Assembly: GCF_002105155.1 (NCBI RefSeq) | Contig: NW_019029028.1 | Coordinates: forward strand, 248,001 to 312,000 | DNA length: 64,000 nt | Source of the DNA: Lobosporangium transversale | Taxonomy: Eukaryota > Mortierellomycota > Mortierellomycetes > Mortierellales > Mortierellaceae | Reading direction: 5' to 3' | Shown here: piece after piece, positions 58,167 through 64,000 of the stretch | Layout of the letters: the number at the start of each line of letters is the position of its first letter | Position numbering within the stretch: position 1 is the stretch's first letter | Program-made: the position numbers and the translations under genes | The notes under the pieces: generated by a model | Databases searched by the model: none | The model's input: only the letters and a program-made list of their open reading frames with translations | What the model was told of the DNA's origin: nothing

Positions 58167-61100
58167 ATGTCTGAAAATACAAACCGGACTTACAAAAAAT
58201 TTGAATCAGTTTACTTTGCTGCTGACAAGAAGCAAACCTTGGGTCCACAAGCAAGGGCTCACGAATGGGCTGATGCGAACAGTAATACTTTCTTTGTGAT
58301 GTACGAAAGTGGCCTTTCTCCGGATGGCAAGAAGTCGTCTTATGAGTTTGCAAGCTACAAGGATCTACCTACATTTTTGGATATATATAACAAACTCCCG
58401 AACCCTTACAGATGCTTTTTCGAGCAAATCCGAGAAGGAAATCCCTGTTGTGAGTACTACGACATTGACTGGAAACTTACTACGACCTCCAAGGGAAACA
58501 CCGATCCTCCTTCACTCGAAGACGGCGCTAGTCCACTCGTCCCTAGCGAGGGCATCGATGCTATTGCGCAACTTGAAAGACGAGTGTTTGGTGAGTTTCT
58601 TGCTGCTCGCAACCAATATGCACCGAAATATCCCATCACCGAGAATCAATGCCGAATCTTGACTTCATCCACTCATAAAAAGATATCATTGCATGTCATG
58701 ATACCAACGTACACATTCGAGAACAATCACAGACACCTTTGGACATTCCTGCTTGATTTTTTCAAGGATATCAAAGCTGACCAGGATCAGAATGAAGGTA
58801 ATCTGCTCAAGTACATTGATTCAGGTGTATACTCAAGAAGCAGAAGCATCCGATGTCTCGGAAGCTCGAAACGTAGAGACATAACCAGACGTTTCATCCG
58901 TACCCCATGGCATCAGCCATCTATGCATGCATTGGATGCAGAATTTTTCATCACCAATGTTCAGCCCAATAGTATCAAAGTGGAAAAATCTCCAGCTGCC
59001 GACAGGTTCTCAAGGCGCCAGCGTAACCAGATACCGTCAACTTCAGCAGCACTTGGAGATGCATCTAGAGATATGACATTACCACACCAGTTGTCCGTAT
59101 CTGTCGTCTCTGATGCTGTACATAGAATATTTGCACAACACAAGCATGCAAACCTATACAGAATACAGTATGATGGCCAAGGCGGGATCTATAAGCTGCA
59201 ACGAGTTCAATCTGGTCAATGCGATGTATGCAAGAGAAGACACGACAACGAGAATGGCTATCTTCAAGTGAGTCGAAATGGAAGAGTGACGCTGTATTGC
59301 TACAGAGCTATTGCCGAGGGTTTATCCCGCAATATCCTCGTCGGGGAATTGGATTTCGGCGAAAAGATTGTCCTGAGACAACATCTTGCTACGTTGGACA
59401 CAGATCAGCACTTGCATCCAGGCGAAGTGTATGCGTCACCCTACATCAAATACCACAAATCACCGATGAGTCTCTTGATAAGGAGCGAGACTGGCACTGG
59501 AAAAACGACATTCTTGGAGCAGTTTATTCAAATGAACCCAAAGTTGACGTATCTTGCAATATCTCCAAGACAGACACTAGCCTCCAGTCTAGAGAAGAGA
59601 CTCGGGTTTAAAAGCTATTTGGATTTTCCCTCCACTTATATCAAAGGTCAGAAGATTGTCATACAAGCCGAATCTTTACATAAACTGGATCTTGCATACT
59701 ACACCATGGATGTTGTTCTGGTTCTGGATGAAGTGTCATCTATCTTTGATCAGATGACAAGTGTCGCCACCATGAGGGGCTTCCACAAGGCCAATAATGA
59801 TATATTACGAGACTTCATTAAGGTATCCAGGAAGGTGATTGCCTTGGATGCTGATCTAACAGACCGAGACGTTCAGGTCATCAAGGAGCTTCGAGATGAT
59901 GTCCACATTATCCATAATACATTCAAGCCACAGCAAGGAGATCTCGTCTCTCTTTATGAGAATGAGGCTTCTCTGAAGTTAAAGGTTATTAACTTAGTCA
60001 AGTCTGGAAAGAAAGTGTGGATATGTAGCACACAGAAGGCTGAAGATGCTGAAAGTTTACATAGTGAATTGAAGATATGGGGTTCATTGGGATGTGCATC
60101 ACTGCGAATTCCCTGGAGTTGGAGAAGAGGGCATTTGCACAGAATATTAATGAAATCGCACCAACTCTCGACTATTTTATTCATACTCCAACCATCACAG
60201 TTGGGCTTGATTGTAACATGCAACACTTTGATTATGTTGCAGGATTTTTCATGTCACAAAGTAAAGTCAATGTAGAGACATGTAGGCAAATGCTCAGAAG
60301 AGTACGGCACGTCCAGCAAAAAGAATACCTTGTCTATATCAGCAATTCAATAAACAATCTTCCAACAACACACAACGAAATAGTCAAGTATCTTTGCAGC
60401 CAAGAGGTTCAAATCAAGGGATGCGCTATGGATACGAATGGCTTTCCGCTTGATCTGAGGGTAGGGCAAGGTCCTGGAGTGAAGCATGATGTTGGCGATA
60501 TTTACTACACAATATTCATCAATGCACTGATAAAGAAGCATCTATCAATGAATGATTTTCTTCAGCGTTTCATTGCTCAAATGGTTCAGGCTGGCTGCAG
60601 AGTTGTTGGGCTATCTAATCAGCCCAAGGACCTTAAGGTTTCTGAATCTCTGAAACAGAGGACAGCCACCCTACTTCAAGCCAAGTATACAGGGATATCG
60701 GAGGCCAAGGTAATTGATTACGAAGAATTACTACGACTGGAAACAAGGTCAGACCTTTCTACTGAAGAGTATTACGCAGTACAAAAATTCAGGATTATGG
60801 ACGCCTACGGCATTGAGGACCCATCTATCCTTACGCCTGAATGGGTGCAGACCTACAGTAACCCAAAAGAGATGAAGGTCTTTCAGAATCTGCGAGCCTT
60901 GAAGAACGACCCAGAGTTGAAGATGACAAAGCAGAGCGACTCGTATCCTCTGGGGAAAGATCAAGAAAGGAGGGACACTGGCGCCATACTACATAGACTA
61001 CATCATTCAAAGTATACCAAACTAAAGTATGCAAAAGACATCCTCTTTGCCTGTGGTTATGACTCCCCATTTGATCCCAAATGTAGAGCATCCACTGCTC

Positions 61101-61357
61101 TCAAATCAAGCCTGGATGAGCAATGGGAATCGCTATCGTCAAACATGCGGAATATTTGCACACAACTTCTAATCCCGTACCCATCTCATAGCAACTGGAA
61201 CTTCAGAAACCGGCAGAACTTTGTCAACTCTGTCTTGAATGAGGTTTTTGGTATTCATATAGTTGGAACTAACAAGAAAGCCACAAGCTATCATATAAAA
61301 TACATGAGGGAAGTAGGGAAGAATTGGGAAGGTTTCTTCAATGATGGAACTAAATGA
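58167..61357 (+). CDS. PrimPol-type primase fused to UL9-like SF2 helicase, one frameshift
   Basis: Frame 1 starts at ATG 58167; near 60070 the homology continues in another frame to the stop at 61357, so about 1060 codons carry one indel around a GGGG run (60074-60077). The N-terminus has archaeo-eukaryotic primase signatures: CCEYYDIDW with Asp99/Asp101, KKISLHVMI (Ser174, His176) and GVYSRSRSIRCLGSSK. A CDVC...H...CYC zinc motif (Cys352, Cys355, His359, Cys378) follows. The helicase has Walker A SETGTGKTTF (Lys446), ISPRQTL, DEVSS (Asp521-Glu522), ALDADLTD and, after the frameshift, a CRQMLRRVRH-type motif VI. This fusion is known from herpesvirus/large-DNA-virus primases and eukaryotic mobile elements with origin-binding-type helicases. 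Likely role: element DNA replication. It may be a pseudogene or contain an assembly error. Confidence 0.8.
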
Positions 61358-61427
61358 ATACAACGGAGGGCTTGAGCAGATTACGATATTGTATTCTTTT
61401 TGAAAAGTCATGGATTAATATTTAACC

Positions 61428-61478
61428 GGGGGCGACTTTGGATTTCATCTCTATAAAAGAATTTGGAAAGTCGCCCCC
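61428..61478 (+). repeat. Palindromic repeat P4
   Basis: 51-bp copy oriented like P3: GGGGGCGACTTT, loop with CTCTATAAAAG, AAAGTCGCCCCC, then ATGGTCTGTGC. The outer flank (61479-61496) is the inverted match of the P1 outer flank, 21 of 23 bases including the G-run. It lies between the primase-helicase stop (61357) and the transposase stop (61528). Confidence 0.92.
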
Positions 61479-61527
61479 ATGGTCTGTGCGCGTCATGATG
61501 GTTTTTGAAAGTACGTGCAATCGGTCT

Positions 61528-62916
61528 CTAGAAGCTGATTTTGGTTCTCCAATAGTCTTGGATGCACTGTTTGTAGTTGGAATGCTGTAGAGCCACCCAT
61601 GTTGCCTCAGAGATATCGAAGCCTTCCCATTGAACCAGAAACTCCATGTCCTCACCTTCCCCGCGATGGTCTAAAATCCTAGCAACCTCGTATCCCTCCT
61701 GCGCTGTCTCTGCCATAGTCTCATCTGCAGTGTCTAGTATGTTAGGCTGCGAACTAGCTACAGATAGGAACGCTTCTTGTAGTTCTAAAAGACTTCGACC
61801 ATGATTTAGTTTGACTTTGATGCTGGGGAGCTTCTCATAAGCAACCTGATACTCATTATTGTCTGGAAAGTCAAACGCATCTTGCATCCAGAATGTGTGG
61901 TGCGTCTGAGTGGGGATATTATGGATTGACACGACTCTCTTGATATTCATAAGCAGGCAACAAAGCTTGAATTGGAGATCAAACGTCTTTGCGTCTGAGA
62001 AACGGATGGGAGCGTCGTGTGTGAACTTGGAGAAGGTGGATTGCATGTCTCCAAAGCACCCTTCGATGCTTGACCGAAACCCACCAAACGCTTTATTGTA
62101 ATGTAACTCTTGGTCTGTCATGGCGATCCCCCTAGTCTTGCGCACAGGATAAGAGAAATTTTCGTAGGACAGTGCATTTGATGGTTCGACAATTTGTCTA
62201 ACGAACCCACTGTAGCCACCGTCAAGAGCAACACAGTCCAGCTTGTGTATATGCGATGCAATGTTCATCTTCACAAGCATAGTCCCATCATTGAAATCTC
62301 GACAAGGAGCTGGCTTGGATGCAAACAATATGATATTGTTCATGTCTGAACACACTTGAATACGAAAACCCGACTTCTTGAGTTTATAAGAGTAGAGACT
62401 TGGCTTGTCAGCACCGATGTAGCTGACTCTTGTGTCATGTCCGTCTAGATTCAATGTCACATGCTTGAATGGATCAGGGTTGTTCTTGGCAAGTAGCAAT
62501 CGTAGCTTCAAACTCGAGCACATATCTCTCATCATTGAGGTTATGTCATCATGTAGTTTCACAGGGTCCCGAAGATAAAATTCCCTGTGCAAGTCGTAAA
62601 AGGACGTCTTTGGTATGAACCTTGACATTGTAGACAATGAATCTCCTGTGATTAGTGCATACAGGAGCAGAAGACCCTTTTCGACATTACGATATGGGCT
62701 ACCATAGTCACGCACTCCAAATACTTGTGTCAGAAAAAAGAACGTAGGGATGAATCCTAGACGGTCAAGCACCATTGACTTGACGTGTGTTACGTCAGAT
62801 ATCTCTTTCATCTCTGTGCGATGAAACTTGGCTTTCTTTATAGCTGGCCACTCCTCTTGCATGAACCTCCACTGAGCCTCAACAAGGCGTACATATTCCT
62901 CAGAAACAGCGCTCAT
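61528..62916 (-). CDS. Harbinger-like DDE transposase with C-terminal chromodomain
   Basis: Single exon, 462 residues, intact. Catalytic candidates are Asp158 in VTLNLDGHDTRVS, Asp232 in CVALDGGYSGF and Glu285 in SSIEGCFGDMQSTF, the spacing and context of HARBI1/DDE_Tnp_4-type nucleases. A helical N-terminal region precedes the core. Residues ~409-459 form a chromodomain (YEVARILDHR, EFLVQWEGFDISEATWV, QCIQDYWRT), which could tether the enzyme to methylated histone H3 and steer insertion, as in chromoviral integrases. No Myb-like partner gene, usual for Harbinger elements, is in the window. Its start is 132 bp from TIR element copy 2, whose copy 1 has a TTA target duplication, so this enzyme may mobilise those elements. 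The exact transposase class remains uncertain. Confidence 0.82.
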   Translation of the reverse strand: MSAVSEEYVRLVEAQWRFMQEEWPAIKKAKFHRTEMKEISDVTHVKSMVLDRLGFIPTFFFLTQVFGVRDYGSPYRNVEKGLLLLYALITGDSLSTMSRFIPKTSFYDLHREFYLRDPVKLHDDITSMMRDMCSSLKLRLLLAKNNPDPFKHVTLNLDGHDTRVSYIGADKPSLYSYKLKKSGFRIQVCSDMNNIILFASKPAPCRDFNDGTMLVKMNIASHIHKLDCVALDGGYSGFVRQIVEPSNALSYENFSYPVRKTRGIAMTDQELHYNKAFGGFRSSIEGCFGDMQSTFSKFTHDAPIRFSDAKTFDLQFKLCCLLMNIKRVVSIHNIPTQTHHTFWMQDAFDFPDNNEYQVAYEKLPSIKVKLNHGRSLLELQEAFLSVASSQPNILDTADETMAETAQEGYEVARILDHRGEGEDMEFLVQWEGFDISEATWVALQHSNYKQCIQDYWRTKISF

Positions 62917-63048
62917 ACAGATATACTCTTTGCAAGCTATTGGATATAAAGCGCTTTATTACAACTCCTCTATATTATTCCATGTGTTCACTTTATTTTC
63001 ATCCTACCTATTCAAATATTCACTTCAATTTACAATCCATCCGAATAT

Positions 63049-63600
63049 GGCGACTGTTCGGACTCCATCTGATACTGTATAAACACCTGAATACTGCCAC
63101 ATGCTATTGACCACTCTACGTCCCTTAAACAATATTCTTAGCATACATCTGAACTTTTTGCAAGGGATGTGTCAACACTTCGACAAACATGTAACATTTA
63201 ATGGCTACATCACAGCCCTTGGATTGTGGAAGCGCTGAAAGTATGCGGAAAACGGGAACCATTTGTGTTTTTACTAGCAACAAGCGTGGTTTTAAAAAAG
63301 TTTGCCTCCAAGGAACAAATCCTATATCCTTCATTGCTCAAAAGAGACAATCTTGTCTTTTCTGCACCCCAAAAGCTCGCCATATTCCTATTGAAGCGTT
63401 CAGAGGCATTATTTGCCTCATAGTTTGAGGATTAGCAGACTTTCAGTCAAGTTTTATTGTTTTTGAACAACACAGTAAATCCTGGCCATTCGAATTTAAT
63501 CCCTTTGGATGGCAGCTATTCAGGGGATGCTAATCAATTCTGCTAAACTATGGTGAAATCAGAGCAGATTTGGAAAACCAACAAGCATCGAACAGTCGCC
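63049..63600. mobile_element. 0.55-kb TIR element, copy 2
   Basis: 552 bp, with the same perfect 12-bp terminal inverted repeats as copy 1 and the same orientation. The flanks differ (TAT on the left, TTA on the right), so no clean target duplication is visible. The near identity to copy 1 indicates recent duplication or gene conversion. It lies directly upstream of the transposase gene. Confidence 0.85.
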
Positions 63601-64000
63601 TTATGTTACCCAATATATGGGATATGTACTTTACACATTGATATTAACAGCAATGCCATATCTAACGCGTCTCTGAAAAGAAAAGAAAAAAACAAAAACA
63701 AAAACAAAAACAAAAGTCCAGTTGAAGTTGATTGCTGTAAGTTAAAGGAGAGGCTCTTGCACGCACACATGCATAAGTTTTTGAATGGTTTACAATGGCT
63801 GGCAAATTACAAAGTGAACATTACATAAATTGCACCTATACCGACTACGCGCTACAATCGTCTACTTCCTACACTATCGGTGGTACTGAATACCATGAGA
63901 GAAATTGTTTGCTATTAAAAGCTCTAACATGTTGAAGGAGGGGAAATATAGTTTTGTAATTTCGTCCCATGGGAAGGGGATGCACGGTGCATGAGTATCT
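63601..64000. other. Flank right of the accessory block
   Basis: Includes a short (AAAAAC)n tract (63686-63714). No coding sequence was recognised before the window ends. Confidence 0.45.

Noticed and set aside
51833..61478. P1-P4 as a CRISPR-like or integron array
   Set aside because: Spacing is kilobases with whole genes between, the copies are in two orientations, and no cas or tyrosine integrase gene is present.
51242..63600. The two 0.55-kb direct repeats as LTRs of one retrotransposon
   Set aside because: They have their own 12-bp terminal inverted repeats and no TG...CA ends. No reverse transcriptase, primer-binding site or polypurine tract lies between them, and the genes inside point in different directions.

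Overview
This window is nuclear DNA from a filamentous fungus, most likely an early-diverging Mucoromycota lineage of the Mortierella type. This is an inference. It rests on intron-rich genes with GT-AG introns of roughly 60-770 bp, a RIM15-type kinase, ALG12, fimbrin, a bifunctional PFK-2/FBPase-2, and Crinkler-family effector genes, which are common in Mortierellomycotina and Glomeromycotina. I see no rRNA or tRNA genes and no CRISPR array.

The first 49 kb is a housekeeping region. In order it carries an inositol polyphosphate 5-phosphatase (cut by the window edge), ALG12 (N-glycan assembly), a C2-domain protein, a very large RIM15-like PAS/AGC-kinase/receiver protein, tripeptidyl peptidase II, a calmodulin-like protein, a secreted LPMO-like protein, fimbrin, a two-AN1-finger protein with a CaaX end, a membrane sulfotransferase, PFKFB, and a C2H2 zinc-finger factor whose start codon appears to be split by an intron. 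Exon joins for these genes were checked by reading phase, and every chain closes in frame. The region is studded with A/T homopolymers of about 18-35 nt, in introns as well as between genes.

From about 49.6 kb the character changes. A decayed secreted-protein gene is followed by an accessory block (51.2-63.6 kb) with no long homopolymers. Two nearly identical 0.55-kb elements with 12-bp terminal inverted repeats bracket the block. Inside it, four copies of a ~50-bp palindromic repeat (P1-P4) separate successive genes: a Crinkler-type P-loop NTPase plus nuclease (one in-frame stop); an intact Crinkler protein with ubiquitin-like header and PD-(D/E)XK-like nuclease; a coiled-coil ORF plus a PrimPol-type primase fused to a UL9-like helicase (one frameshift); and a Harbinger-like DDE transposase with a C-terminal chromodomain. 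P1 and P4 are inverted relative to each other and share matching outer flanks, so the 9.7 kb between them could be one composite mobile unit. This block is the best candidate in the window for a little-described system: a repeat-partitioned mobile region pairing replication and transposition enzymes with effector nucleases.
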